A stretch of 64,000 bases of DNA from Rutidosis leptorrhynchoides (lineage: Eukaryota; Streptophyta; Magnoliopsida; Asterales; Asteraceae): NCBI RefSeq assembly GCF_046630445.1, contig NC_092333.1:707883001-707947000 (forward strand). Reading direction: 5' to 3'. A program made the translations under genes and the position numbers. The notes beneath the pieces are model-generated. The model was given only the letters and a program-made list of their open reading frames with translations. It made no database searches and was not told where the DNA came from. Below, in pieces: positions 1 through 13,829 of the stretch (within the stretch, counting starts at the first letter, position 1; each line of letters starts with the position of its first letter).

Positions 1-1
1 T

Positions 2-3000
2 ATTAGAAATTGCCCGAACCAGGAGAACACGAATGGACAAGGCCGCGGAAGAGTTTTCAATATTAATGCGGCAGAGGCACAGGAAGACCCGGAGCTTATT
101 ACGGGTACGTTTCTTATTGACAATAAATCTGCTTACGTTTTATTTGATTCGGGTGCGGATAAAAGCTATATGAGTAGAGATTTTTGTGCTAAATTAAGTT
201 GTCCATTGACGCCTTTGGATAGTAAATTTTTACTCGAATTAGCAAATGGTAAATTAATTTCAGCAGATAATATATGTCGGAATCGAGAAATTAAACTGGT
301 TAGCGAAACATTTAAGATTGATTTGATACCAGTAGAGTTAGGGAGTTTTGATGTGATAATCGGTATGGACTGGTTGAAAGAAGTGAAAGCAGAGATCGTT
401 TGTTACAAAAATGCAATTCGCATTATACGAGAAAAAGGAAAACCATTAATGGTGTACGGAGAAAAGGGCAACACGAAGCTACATCTTATTAGTAATTTGA
501 AGGCACAAAAACTAATAAGAAAAGGTTGCTATGCTGTTCTAGCACACGTCGAGAAAGTACAAACTGAAGAAAAGAGCATCAATGATGTTCCCATTGCAAA
601 AGAATTTCCCGATGTATTTTCGAAAGAATTACCGGGATTACCCCCACATCGATCCGTTGAATTTCAAATAGATCTTGTACCAGGAGCTGCACCAATAGCT
701 CGTGCTCCTTACAGACTCGCACCCAGCGAGATGAAAGAACTACAAAGCCAATTACAAGAACTTTTAGAGCGTGGTTTCATTCGACCAAGCACATCACCGT
801 GGGGAGCTCCTGTTTTGTTTGTCAAGAAGAAAGATGGTACATTCAGGTTGTGTATCGACTACCGAGAGTTGAACAAACTTACCATCAAGAACCGCTACCC
901 ACTACCGAGAATCGATGACTTATTTGATCAACTACAAGGCTCGTCTGTTTATTCAAAGATTGACTTACGTTCCGGGTATCATCAAATTCGGGTGAAAGAA
1001 GATGATATTCCAAAGACTGCTTTCAGAACACGTTACGGTCATTACGAGTTTATGGTCATTCCGTTTGGTTTAACTAATGCACCAGCTGTGTTCATGGACC
1101 TTATGAACCGAGTGTGTGGACCATACCTTGACAAGTTTGTCATTGTTTTCATTGATGACATACTTATTTACTCAAAGAATGACCAAGAACACGGTGAACA
1201 TTTGAGAAAAGTGTTAGAAGTATTGAGGAAGGAAGAATTGTACGCTAAGTTTTCAAAGTGTGCATTTTGGTTGGAAGAAGTTCAATTCCTCGGTCACATA
1301 GTGAACAAAGAAGGTATTAAGGTGGATCCGGCAAAGATAGAAACTGTTGAAAAGTGGGAAACCCCGAAAACTCCGAAACACATACGCCAGTTTTTAGGAC
1401 TAGCTGGTTACTACAGAAGGTTCATCCAAGACTTTTCCAGAATAGCAAAACCCTTGACTGCATTAACGCATAAAGGGAAGAAATTTGAATGGAATGATGA
1501 ACAAGAGAAAGCGTTTCAGTTATTGAAGAAAAAGCTAACTACGGCACCTATATTGTCATTGCCTGAAGGGAATGATGATTTTGTGATTTATTGTGACGCA
1601 TCAAAGCAAGGTCTCGGTTGTGTATTAATGCAACGAACGAAGGTGATTGCTTATGCGTCTAGACAATTGAAGATTCACGAACAAAATTATATGATGCATG
1701 ATTTGGAATTAGGCGCGGTTGTTTTTGCATTAAAGACTTGGAGGCACTACTTATATGGGGTCAAAAGTATTATATATACCGACCATAAAAGTCTTCAACA
1801 CATATTTAATCAGAAACAACTGAATATGAGGCAGCGTAGGTGGATTGAATTATTGAATGATTACGACTTTGAGATTCGTTACCACCCGGGGAAGGCAAAT
1901 GTGGTAGCCGATGCCTTGAGCAGGAAGGACAGAGAACCCATTCGAGTAAAATCTATGAATATAATGATTCATAATAACCTTACTACTCAAATAAAGGAGG
2001 CGCAACAAGGAGTTTTAAAAGAGGGAAATTTAAAGGATGAAATACCCAAAGGATCGGAGAAGCATCTTAATATTCGGGAAGACGGAACCCGGTATAGGGC
2101 TGAAAGGATTTGGGTACCAAAATTTGGAGATATGAGAGAAATGGTACTTAGAGAAGCTCATAAAACCAGATACTCAATACATCCTGGAACGGGGAAGATG
2201 CACAAGGATCTCAAGAAACATTTTTGGTGGCCGGGTATGAAAGTCGATGTTGCTAAATACGTAGGAGAATGTTTGACGTGTTCTAAGGTCAAAGCTGAGC
2301 ATCAGAAACCATCAGGTCTACTTCAACAACCCGAAATCCCGGAATGGAAATGGGAAAACATTACCATGGATTTCATCACTAAATTGCCAAGGACTGTAAG
2401 TGGTTTTGATACTATTTGGGTAATAGTTGATCGTCTCACCAAATCAGCACACTTCCTGCCAATAAGAGAAGATGACAAGATGGAGAAGTTAGCACGACTG
2501 TATTTGAAGGAAGTCGTCTCCAGACATGGAATACCAATCTCTATTATCTCTGATAGGGATGGCAGATTTATTTCAAGATTCTGGCAGACATTACAGCAAG
2601 CATTAGGAACTCGTCTAGACATGAGTACTGCCTATCATCCACAAACTGATGGGCAGAGCGAAAGGACGATACAAACGCTTGAAGACATGCTACGAGCATG
2701 TGTTATTGATTTCGGAAACAGTTGGGATCGACATCTACCGTTAGCAGAATTTTCCTACAACAACAGCTACCATTCAAGCATTGAGATGGCGTCGTTTGAA
2801 GCACTTTATGGTAGAAAGTGCAGGTCTCCAATTTGTTGGAGTGAAGTGGGGGATAGACAGGTTACGGGTCCGGAGATTATACAAGAAACTACCGAGAAGA
2901 TCATCCAAATTCAACAACGGTTGAAAACCGCCCAAAGTCGACAAAAGAGCTACGCTGACATTAAAAGAAAAGATATAGAATTTGAAATTGGAGAGATGGT

Positions 3001-3432
3001 CATGCTTAAAGTTGCACCTTGGAAAGGCGTTGTTCGATTTGGTAAACGAGGGAAATTAAATTCAAGGTATATTGGACCATTCAAGATTATTGATCGTGTC
3101 GGACCAGTAGCTTACCGACTTGAGTTACCTCAACAACTCGCGGCTGTACATAACACTTTCCACGTCTCGAATTTGAAGAAATGTTTTGCTAAAGAAGATC
3201 TCACTATTCCGTTAGATGAAATCCAAATCAACAAAAAACTTCAATTCATCGAAGAACCCGTCTAAATAATGGATCGTGAGGTTAAAAGACTTAAGCAAAA
3301 CAAGATACCAATTGTTAAGGTTCGATGGAATGCTCGTAGAGGACCCGAGTTCACCTGGGAGCGTGAAGATCAGATGAAGAAGAAATACCCGCATCTATTT
3401 CCAGAAGATTCGTCAACACCTTCAACAGCTTA
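2..3432 (+). CDS. Element A gag end-pol polyprotein (PR-RT-RH-INT-chromodomain), fossil
   Basis: The reading frame is open from the first bases, so the start is outside the window. Protease carries LFDSGAD near 140-165. Reverse transcriptase spans about 780-1400, with [12 protein letters not shown] near 850-890 and the catalytic FIDDILIYS near 1150-1175. RNase H covers about 1580-1920, with YCDAS and [10 protein letters not shown]. Integrase covers about 2150-3000, with its HHCC-type finger (a CLTC pair near 2270) and the DDE core ([27 protein letters not shown]). The C-terminal part has [10 protein letters not shown] and then a chromodomain-like tail with KVRWNAR and FTWERED. The order PR-RT-RH-INT-chromodomain defines chromoviruses. 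About one break is visible. Confidence 0.92.
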
Positions 3433-3468
3433 AAATTTCGGGACGAAATTTATTTAACGGGTAGGTAC
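3433..3468 (+). other. Element A polypurine-type motif and stem before the 3' LTR
   Basis: An inverted repeat (AAATTTCG, 3-base loop, CGAAATTT; 3433-3451) is followed by TTAACGGGTAGGTAC, directly against the LTR start at 3469. The same arrangement occurs next to the 3' LTRs of elements C, D and E. By position it is the plus-strand priming region. Confidence 0.7.
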
Positions 3469-6400
3469 TGTAGTGACCCGAACTTTTCCATGTTTATATA
3501 TATTAATTGAGATTGATATTTACATGATTAAATGTTTCCAACATGTTAAGCAATCAAACTTGTTAAGACTTGATTAATTGAAATATGTTTCATATAGACA
3601 ATTGACCACACAAGTTGACCGGTGATTCACGAACGATAAAACTTGTAAAAACTATATGATGACATATATATGGATATATATATAGTTAACATGATACTAT
3701 GATAAGTATACATATCATTAAGTATATTAATAATGAACTACATATGTAAAAACAAGACTACTAACTTAATGATTTTTAAACGAGACATATATGTAACGAT
3801 TATCGTTGTAAAGACATTTAATGGATATATATCATATTAAGAGATATTCATACATGATAATATCATGATAATATAATAATTTAAAATATCATTTGATATT
3901 ATAAACATTGGGTTAACAACATTTAACAAGATCGTTAACTTAAAGGTTTCAAAACAACACTTACATGTAACGACTAACAATGACTTAACGACTCAGTTAA
4001 AATGTATATACATGTAGTGTTTTAATATGTATTTATACACTTTTGAAAGACTTCAATACACTTATCAAAATACTTCTACTTAACAAAAATTCTTACAATT
4101 ACATCCTCGTTCAGTTTCATCAACAATTCTACTCGTATGCACCCGTATTCGTACTCGTACAATACACAGCTTTTAGATGTATGTACTATTGGTATATACA
4201 CTCCAATGATCAGCTCTTAGCAGCCCATGTGAGTCACCTAACACATGTGGGAACCATCATTTGGCAACTAGCATGAAATATCTCATAAAATTACAAAAAT
4301 ATGAGTAATCATTCATGACTTATTTACATGAAAACAAAATTACATATCCTTTATATCTAATCCATACACCAACGACCAAAAACACCTACAAACACTTTCA
4401 TTCTTCAATTTTCTTCATCTAATTGATCTCTCTCAAGTTCTATCTTCAAGTTCTAAGTGTTCTTCATATATTCTACAAGTTCTAGTTACATAAAATCAAG
4501 AATACTTTCAAGTTTGCTAGCTCACTTCCAATCTTGTAAGGTGATCATCCAACCTCAAGAAATCTTTGTTTCTTATAGTAGGTTATCATTTTAATACAAG
4601 GTAATAATCATATTCAAACTTTGGTTCAATTTCTATAACTATAACAATCTTATTTCAAGTGATGATCTTACTTGAACTTGTTTTCTTGTCATGATTCTGC
4701 TTCAAGAACTTCGAGCCATCCAAGAATCCGTTGAAGCTAGATCCATTTTTCTCTTTTCCAGTAGGTTTATCCAAGGAAACATCATTCGATTCATACATAT
4801 AAAGCTATCTTATTCGAAAGTTTAAACTTGTAATCACTAGAACAAAGTTTAGTTAATTCTAAACTTGTTCGCAAACAAAAGTTAATCCTTCTAACTTGAC
4901 TTTTAAAATCAACTAAACACATGTTCTATATCTATATGATATGCTAACTTAATGATTTAAAACCTGGAAACACGAAAAACACCGTAAAAGCGGATTTACG
5001 CCGTCGTAGTAACACCACGGGCTGTTTTGGGTTAGTTAATTAAAAACTATGATAAACTTTGATTTAAAAGTTGTTATTCTGAGAAAATGATTTTTATTAT
5101 GAACATGAAAGTATATCCAAAAATTATGGTTAAACTCAAAGTGGAAGTATGTTTTCTAAAATGGTCATCTAGACGTCGTTCTTTCGACTGAAATGACTAC
5201 CTTTACAAAAACGACTTGTAACTTATTTTTTTGACCATAAACCTATACTTTTTCTGTTTAGATTCATAAAATAGAGTTCAATATAAAACCATAGCAATTT
5301 GATTCACTCAAAACGGATTTAAAATGAAGAAGTTATGGGTCAAACAAGATTGGATAATCTTTCTCATTTTAGCTACGTGAAAATTGGTAACAAATCTATT
5401 CCAACCATAACTTAATCAACTTGTATTGTATATTATGTAATCTTGAGATACCATAGACACGTATACAATGTTTCAACCTATCATGTAGACACATCTATAT
5501 ATATTTCGGAACATCCATAGACACTCTATATGTGAATGTTGGAGTTAGCTATACAGGGTTGAGGTTGATTCCAAAATATATATAGTTTGAGTTGTGATCA
5601 ATACTGAGATACGTATACACTGGGTCGTGGATTGATTCAAGATAATATTTATCGATTTATTTCTGTACATCTAACTGTGGACAACTAGTTGTAGGTTACT
5701 AACGAGGACAGCTGACTTAATAAACTTAAAACATCAAAATATATTAAAAGTGTTGTAAATATATTTTGAACATACTTTGATATATATGTATATATTGTTA
5801 TAGGTTCGTGAATCAACCAGTGGCCAAGTCTTACTTCCCGACGAAGTAAAAATCTGTGAAAGTGAGTTATAGAACCACTTTTAAAATCTAATATTTTTGG
5901 GATGAGAATACATGCAGGTTTTATAAATGATTTACAAAATAGACACAAGTACGTGAAACTACATTCTATGGTTGAATTATCGAAATCGAATATGCCCCTT
6001 TTTATTAAGTCTGGTAATCTAAGAATTAGGGAACAGACACCCTAATTGACGCGAATCCTAAAGATAGATCTATTGGGCCTAACAAACCCCATCCAAAGTA
6101 CCGGATGCTTTAGTACTTTGAAATTTATATCATATCCAAAGGGTGTCCCGGAATGATGGGGATATTCTTATATATGCATCTTGTTAATGTCGGTTACCAG
6201 GTGTTCACCATATGAATGATTTTTATCTCTATGTATGGGATGTGTATTGAAATATGAAAACTTGTGGTCTATTATTATGATTTGATATATATAGGTTAAA
6301 CCTATAACTCACCAACATTTTTGTTGATGTTTTAAGCATGTTTATTCTCAGGTGATTATTAAGAGCTTCCGCTGTCGCATACTTAAATAAGGACGAGATT

Positions 6401-6694
6401 TGGAGTCCATGCTTGTATGATATTGTGTAAAAACTGCATTCAAGAAACTTATTTTGTTGTAACATATTTGTATTGTAAACCATTATGTAATGGTTGTGTG
6501 TAAACAGGATATTTTAGATTATCATTATTTGATAATCTACGTAAAGATTTTTAAATCTTTATTGATGAAATAAAGGTTATGGTTTGTTTTAAAATGAATG
6601 CAGACTTTGAAAAACGTCTCATATAGAGGTCAAAACCTCGCAACGAAATCAATTAATATGGAACGTTTTTAATCAATAAGAACGGGACATTTCA
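3469..6694 (+). repeat. Element A 3' LTR
   Basis: The LTR is about 3.2 kb, starting TGTAGTGACCCG and ending GGGACATTTCA, with TG...CA ends. The left edge follows the priming motif directly. The right edge abuts sequence that reads on the minus strand as gypsy integrase. A module at about 5455-5640 recurs in inverted orientation in the interior of element C (12735-12930). No gene was seen inside; the short open frames here are chance. Confidence 0.85.
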
Positions 6695-7219
6695 GGATGA
6701 ACTGAGCTCAATTGAGTCGGAAGATCCATACGGTAAGCAACGGGTCCAACACGCTCCAAGATTTCGAAATGACCAATGTATCACGGGTTTAACTTTCCAC
6801 GTTTTCCAAAACGGATCATACCTTTCCAAGGTGCGACCTTCAACATTACACGGTCACACACATTGAATTCGAAGTCTTTACGTTTAAGGTCGGCATAACT
6901 CTTTTGGCGATCACGGGCCGTCTTGAGTCTCGTTTGAATTTGGACAATCTTCTCAGTTGTTTCATGGACTAACTCGGGTCCGGTGATTTGCTTTTCGCCT
7001 ACTTCGGCCCAACAAATAGGAGAACGGCATTTACGGCCATACAACGCTTCGAAAGGTGCGGCATTAATACTCGAATGATAACTGTTGTTGTAAGAGAATT
7101 TAGCTAGCGGTAAATGCCTTTCCCAAGCCTTTCCGAAATCAATAACACAAGCACGTAACATGTCCTCCAAAGTCTGAATCATGCGTTCGCTTTGTCCGTC
7201 GGTCTGTGGGTGGTACGCA
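6695..7219 (-). pseudogene. Element B integrase, C-terminal half (left of element C)
   Basis: Minus-strand sequence encodes the second half of a gypsy integrase: [18 protein letters not shown] (with the catalytic glutamate) near 7160-7219, [22 protein letters not shown] near 7010-7060, and the basic C-terminal stretch [19 protein letters not shown] near 6785-6850. It is bounded on the left by the LTR of element A and on the right by element C. The matching first half of the integrase starts at 17849. Confidence 0.9.
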
Positions 7220-8413
7220 TGTAAAGACCCGTCCTTATCCATCTGGACGAAGTCATCAACATTTGGTCCCATTGCGATGATCGACTCCAAGTAATGTCCT
7301 TAAAATGAGCAAATGCACAGCGGAAGACTTAATTTGTACCTGAGAATAAACATGCTAAAAGTGTCAACCAAAATGTTGGTGAGTTCATAGGTTTATCGTA
7401 AACAATCATTTCAATACTTTAATAGACCACAAGATTTCATAATCATAAACATAATACACTCGCAATTGTATGTAAAGCATTCTAAGTGGTTGAGCACTTG
7501 GTAACCATACTTAACATTTAATCAACGTCGCATATTCCCTTTATTATGAAATCTCACTACACCGTACCAAGTGTAGTCACCAAAACGAAGTACTGTGCAA
7601 CCGTTGAATACTGGTCGTCCAGTCCGGTTGGGGTTGTCAGGCCCGATAGATCTATCAACAGGATTCGCGTTTACAATACCCATGTAAATAGTAGTTACCA
7701 AGCTACAGGGAAATATGCCAGTGGTACAACTCAACGTAGAATATATTTTTAAGTACTTGTGTCTATTTTGTAAACATGTATAAAAGCAGCGCATGTATTC
7801 TCAGCCCAAAAATATATATTGCAAAAGCAATTAAAAAGGGAGCAAATGAAACTCACCGTACTGTATTTTGTAGTAAAAATACATTTGACGCCATTGAATA
7901 AGTATAGAGTTGGTCTCGGATTCAAGATCCTACATCATTTATGTATATATATTAACACATAATATTAATCAACTAAGTTTATATGTTTTATAATGTATTA
8001 AGATTAATATTCTTGTATATAGTTATTTCAATACTTATAATGGATTATATTATACACATATGATATCTAATAATATTATATTAGTTAATATATTTAAAAC
8101 ATAATAGTTTGTAATATTAGTTATATTTGTGTTATATGTAATAATTATATCTTTTAAAATAATATTTGTTGTAATAATAATAATAACAATGGTAATAATA
8201 CTTAATAATGATAGTAATTATAGTTATGGAAATAGTGAAAGTAGTTTTAATGATAACAAAATGATAATTTTTGTAACAATGATAATTTTAATAAAAATGA
8301 TAATTTCAATAATAATAAAAATGAAAATTTTAATGTAAATGTTAATTTTAATAATAATACTTATTTTAATTAAAATGATAAATTTAAAAATAATGATACT
8401 CTTAGTAGTAGTA

Positions 8414-8630
<217 letters not shown>

Positions 8631-10268
8631 TTGAATAAACTAGCAAATTAAATTTCTTTAACCTTACGATACTTATTGTCTTCTTTAAACAAAAACCCAT
8701 TTAATCTCCTCCTCATCATCTAATAACATCATCATCATCTATATCACCTTACATCGTTATTGTTTATGTATCATCTAACTATAATCATAACATAATTACG
8801 ATTATAATCCTAAATTAATCGTTTATCATCATTTTGGTTCGAGTAACAAAAATAGCTGCGGCCCAATTCCATAAATAGCAGCCCAATAACAATCTAGCTC
8901 ATTTGAAATTTGGCCCGTTAAAGTAAATGATTTTGCAGTAGTTTTGTAGTCAATATAAACCGAAATAACGTAGTCAAATGTACAGTTAAATCATTATCAT
9001 CTTCAAACCATATATATGTATCCTCTATCATAACTTCCTCATCTAATTTCCTTTGCCCGTTCGTAAACTAGAAAACAGAAAAAAATCACGTAGCTGCAAC
9101 AGAAACATGTAATGGTTGTAAACGGCCATGGTGGTCGACGGTGACTATGGTGATGATTGTTACGATGAAGGTGAGGTGGTGATAGTAGTTCCATGGTGGT
9201 TTTAAAGTGACGGTTAGGGTGGTTTTATTGACGAGAACAATAGCAAAAGAAACAACAATAAAAATAACAGTAACGGCAGCCTGCGGTGATGATTTGGTGG
9301 TGGTTTGCGATGGTTGTAGCTGCAACAATAGTGATGGGTTCGAAAGTGGTGATTAAGGAAGAGGGTGAGGTGAGTGGAGTGGTGGTTCATGGTTAAAGAT
9401 GTTTGAGGTGGTGAAGAGGGTTTTGCGAGAGAGAAGGCAAAAGAGGAGGAGGTGGTGAAGTGTGACCGGCTGAAGTGATGGCCACAATGGTGGCTCATGG
9501 TGGATGCCGGAATTGCAGGGTGACAGGTGGCGAAGGTGGTGCTGTCTAGATGAGGGTGATGGTGTCTATATACATATATATATAGATATAGAATTTACAT
9601 TTACATAATAATTATAATTATAATATTAATATAATAATAATATTAAATATACAATGAAGTTAAAATGTGTGTAATCGAGTAGCAGCCATGATTGAAGAAA
9701 ATTTTTTCTGCCGACAATCTCCTACGAAATATATATCGTGTCCATTGCTAAACAGTTAAAGTATTAAATTGTTCCTAAAAATCCCAAATTTTTAGATTAA
9801 ACATATTAAATTGTTTCACTCATTACCTGTTTGAAACCTGATCAAAAAGGTGCGTCTACTATTTATTTTTAATTCCAAATAATATGTACGGAGTGTTAAA
9901 ATTTAACTCATCAAAGTAAAAATATTTTTAATAACTCTAAACTTTACATAACTTAATTATAGATCAATATTTAATTCCAACTTCTCATAAGTTTGAGTCT
10001 TAAACTTGTTTAATATCGTACATAAAAATTGACCTGTCATTCGAGCTCGATCTCAACTAAAAATTTAATATTTTTAAAATTAATAAAATAGATTCTAAAT
10101 ATGTTTTTAATAAAGCTAAAATTGATACAACCTATTTTCGGATCATCGTTTATTCTAAAATCACATAAGTTCATTTTTAACTCGTTTAATATCGATGAGA
10201 TGATAACTGAGTGTCCTTGTCGTTTACTAATTAAATTCGAAACCACATATATATATTTAATATACTTC

Positions 10269-10269
<1 letters not shown>

Positions 10270-10354
<85 letters not shown>
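10270..10354. repeat. (TA)n microsatellite in element C left LTR
   Basis: An almost perfect run of TA dinucleotides, about 40 units. The matching run in the right LTR (about 17535-17574) is half as long, so this is one of the main length differences between the two LTRs. Confidence 0.95.
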
Positions 10355-10357
<3 letters not shown>

Positions 10358-10632
10358 AAATAATAACTTTTATATATTATTATTAGTTTACATAATTAAT
10401 TCTAACAATTACAATATATAATATTTCATTTTAAATATATGCATACATATTTACAAGTAATCATATCGTGAGTCGTCGGGAATTGTAAAAGGTCAAACGA
10501 TAACATGAAAATAGTTCAAATTTTTTTTTTTTTTTGAGATGCAACATAACGGACTTTTCTTATTGTGTCAAAAATACAAAATCGTATCGAGAGTTTGGTT
10601 TAAAATTAGTCGAAATTTTCCGGGTCATGACA

Positions 10633-10672
10633 GTACCTACCCGTTAAAGAAATTTCGTCCCGAAATTTGAGT
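10633..10672 (-). other. Element C polypurine-type priming motif and stem
   Basis: Adjacent to the left LTR, the minus strand reads CTTTAACGGGTAGGTAC, preceded by the AAATTTCG/CGAAATTT stem (10650-10668). This is the same arrangement as in elements A, D and E, and it fixes the element's orientation. Confidence 0.7.
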
Positions 10673-13600
10673 GAGGTTGTCATGGCTAACAATAAAAATG
10701 TTTTCATGACGAATATGAGTTAATAATTAGAGTTTTATCATTATTGATTAATATAGATAAAATGATTCGATTATGTGAAGCGTACGGGTGAAGCTATCAC
10801 AAAAGAGTGATATGTGAAGGATAAAGATTCGTCTTACTTTTGACGTAATCACTGTTGAATTTAGAGAATAAGGTGCATCTAATCTTTTGACGTTGTCTTT
10901 GTTGAATTTTCGGAATTCAAGGGATTAAGGAAATCTTCGAAATCTAAATAAGATCTGAGTCTTCAGAATTTAAGGAAATTAGGATCTTTTTAATTAAATG
11001 TGGTCATCTGTCTTGATTGCTACGTCTGATATCTTCATTATAAGTTAAACCCTTCCGTTCCATTATTTTCACCACTCCAATTCTTTCTTTCTCGATCCAT
11101 ACTTTCAAACGATTGTGAAAATACTTAATCCAGTTCTGATCCTTGTCCTCATCCTTACTATCGCAACATTCATTCTCCTTTTCCAACTTCCACCAGAGGA
11201 ATCTACTTTCTTCTACTTCGCCTTTGGGGTTTTAGTGTTTTTAATTCTCCCGTGTCTTTATGTTGCGATAAACATTGACATACACGGTTTGTAATTTATG
11301 CGTTGTTATCGGGCTTTATATTCTCCCTTATATTTCGAAGCTCTATGCTTTTGTTTTCTCTTTCCGACTTCAAGTCAAGCGAATAATGGTCCAGAATTCG
11401 TAGATATAGAATTTCGAATGATTATAATGTTTTAAGCAGGAAGGAACGTGATAGCACGATTTGATTTTCAAATTTATCAAAATTACTGAAGATAGAACTA
11501 TCAAGAATATATTCTTCTTGATATGTTCGGAGGTTATGTAGAATGAAAGAGTTATGTAACATGACACATGATGATGATATAGTCTACTGTGAACCATCAT
11601 CACATTTCATTAGAAACTCAACATGACTTACTGTAATATAATCACGTTGGCCAAGTGTCATTATATTATACTAACTCATGCTTCAATTCCCTACACTTCT
11701 CCACACTTCATTCATAATTTATACTTGGATTTTACAGAAGTTTCCAATATAATGGAATACAGAAAACACGAAGAGGTAGATAATTTCGGACAAGAATATT
11801 TATGAAAATATCCTTAGAAATATCAAAGATATTTATGATGATATTTTGGAATTTCTAAGTTTGAAGGTTGATGAAGAAAAACATTTCCGCAAGATTTTAA
11901 CATGACTTCGGAGCAGGATAAAATCTAAAGATTTCATCGGATTCAGAATTACCTGGATTCATGAATATAGGGTTTGGTCCTTGTATTTGTTCTTTGTTTC
12001 CTTCACGATTAGCTCAATCCGTTTTTTAGTACCAAATTTTCTATCGGGCGTTCCCAACACTCCATTCTTTTTCATCAACTTTTGGCCATTAAGACCATCT
12101 ACAACATGCTGCTTTGTCAGCATTTTCAAAGTTAACGGATCTGGGTCTTTAGTTATCAAACCGAGGTGGTTTCAGGAGAATTGTATTTTTAGATGATTAA
12201 ACGCTGATGGTAATATGGTGGAATATAAAAGATTCTCCAGTAACAATAAAGAGTACGCATATATATCAAGGTTATAATAAGGTTGTTTCGGATGAAAAGT
12301 CGGAGTTGACTTGCTGGAGTTGTGGCAAAATTTGCTACTTTGAAAGGGATTACCAAATTATTTTGGGTAATAATAACACTAAAGGAATTAACACAGCTAC
12401 GTGTTAAATGTTTACTCAGTTTCCGAGGGTTTTTCAGGTGCATATCTATATGCATCAATCTTTTCTTCCGTAGGTGAAATGCGGTTGGTTCATTCTCTCA
12501 ATCGAGGTGTTTTCAAGAATCATGAAAGATTTGAACGCAGAATGCAATCGTCAAGATACAAATGAGGTTTAAGATGAAATCAAGTGGCAAACTTGAAGAA
12601 ATGTTTAGTTTCATATGTTATAATCAATATTTTAATTCATTTTAATTGTCCAATATTATTAGTCCACAGTCGATAGTCCACAGTTAACAGTCCAATAATT
12701 CATATATAGTTTAATATATAATATTCGAATTAATTAATATGTTTCGTGACCCGTATACGTCTCAGACTCGATCACAACTCAAACTATATATATTATTGTA
12801 GAATCAACCTCAACCCTGTATAGCTAACTCCCGCATTACTGCATATAGAGTGTCTATGGTTATTCCAAATAATATATATAGATGCGTCGATATGATATGT
12901 CAAAACCTTGTATACGTGTCCCGATATTTAAAGTGCGTAAAAATAAATAAAAAAAATTAAATGACGATAAATAAAGTGCGTAAAGTAAATAATAGAATTT
13001 AAATGACAATAAATAAAATTGCGAGAATTAAATTGCGATAAAATAAATTGCGATAATTAAAATGTAATAAGGAATTAACAGTTAGCTAGGAACAGTTAGC
13101 GTGGACTCTTAACAAAATTCCTCATAGTTAATTTGTTTATTTCTAACAATTTTTATTTTGTCAAATGTTTTTTTTATTATGCCACTTGTTGGATTCTGAT
13201 AAATCAAAATTCAAATATGAAATTGGATGAATATAGTTATTCTGTGGTGAACGGATTTGTATATCGGTGGATGTAAGTAGGATAGTAAACGACTGTTGAA
13301 TCAGCGTCGAAGAATGTACATTGTAACTTATTAATGTGAAATCTGAATATTCCTCGGGTATTACCTACCCGTTAAAATATTTTTCACAATTAACACTTTG
13401 TACAAAAGAATTTTTAATTACAATCTTTATGAAAACATATATACATATATATTTTCTTCAGATGCAATTATGGATTTAATGAGTTAATATGATATTAACT
13501 CATCTGATTTACCGTTAGAACAAGAATATATAATCTCTGAAACATTAGAGGTTACATAATCACTATGTCGAACTAAGATAAATGATGTAGAACGTCATGT

Positions 13601-13829
13601 AGAACAATGATTATACTCGAGGTACAGAATGAAATGTCGAAGCTGGTGACGCGGATGTTGTTATTAGTGGTACTAGTGCTGTTGGTGCTGAGGCTGGTGA
13701 TGTTACTGGTGTTGATCATACTGCTAGTGCTTGCAATTCGTGTACCGTGCTCTCTGAAGTTAACACTCGAGCTCGGAGTTCTTTAACTTCTTCTACTAAC
13801 CCTGGTTGGTTATCAGTGTGAGGTAGAGG
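10673..13829 (-). other. Element C interior without a recognisable gene
   Basis: AT-rich sequence related along much of its length to the interiors of D and E. Distinct items are an antisense zinc-knuckle-like relic near 12310-12360, a block matching element A's LTR in inverted orientation (12735-12930), AT-rich quasi-repeats of the form TTGCGATAA-AATAAA (about 12930-13070), and an internal priming-like motif (13328-13394). No protease, RT, RNase H or integrase motif was found on either strand. Confidence 0.7.

Larger units (their letters stand above)
1..6694 (+). mobile_element. Element A: Ty3/gypsy Tekay-like chromovirus, 3' part (pol plus 3' LTR)
   Basis: The 5' LTR and most of gag lie left of the window. 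In order, it shows the end of a gag zinc-knuckle region (about 1-20), aspartic protease, reverse transcriptase, RNase H, integrase, a chromodomain-like tail to about 3430, a polypurine-type motif and a long 3' LTR (3469-6694). The domain order and chromodomain place it in the Tekay/Del group of chromoviruses. The element looks nearly whole, with about one break in the visible part, so it is probably young. It lies inside the minus-strand integrase of element B, which resumes at 6695. The target duplication cannot be confirmed because the left flank is outside the window. Confidence 0.9.

Noticed and set aside
2323-2622. Minus-strand frame opposite element A's integrase, and similar mirror frames at 18600-18968 and 19761-20317
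   Set aside because: They are antisense shadows of conserved pol coding sequence.
7220-7290. Extension of the element B integrase frame across 7220-7290
   Set aside because: That stretch belongs to element C's LTR; the true integrase sequence stops at the insertion point, marked by the ACGCA duplication.
9214-9498. A 94-codon His/Pro/Ser-rich frame in element C's LTR, repeated at 16477-16761
   Set aside because: It is duplicated only because the LTRs are duplicated. It overlaps GGTGGT low-complexity sequence and has no protein-like pattern.
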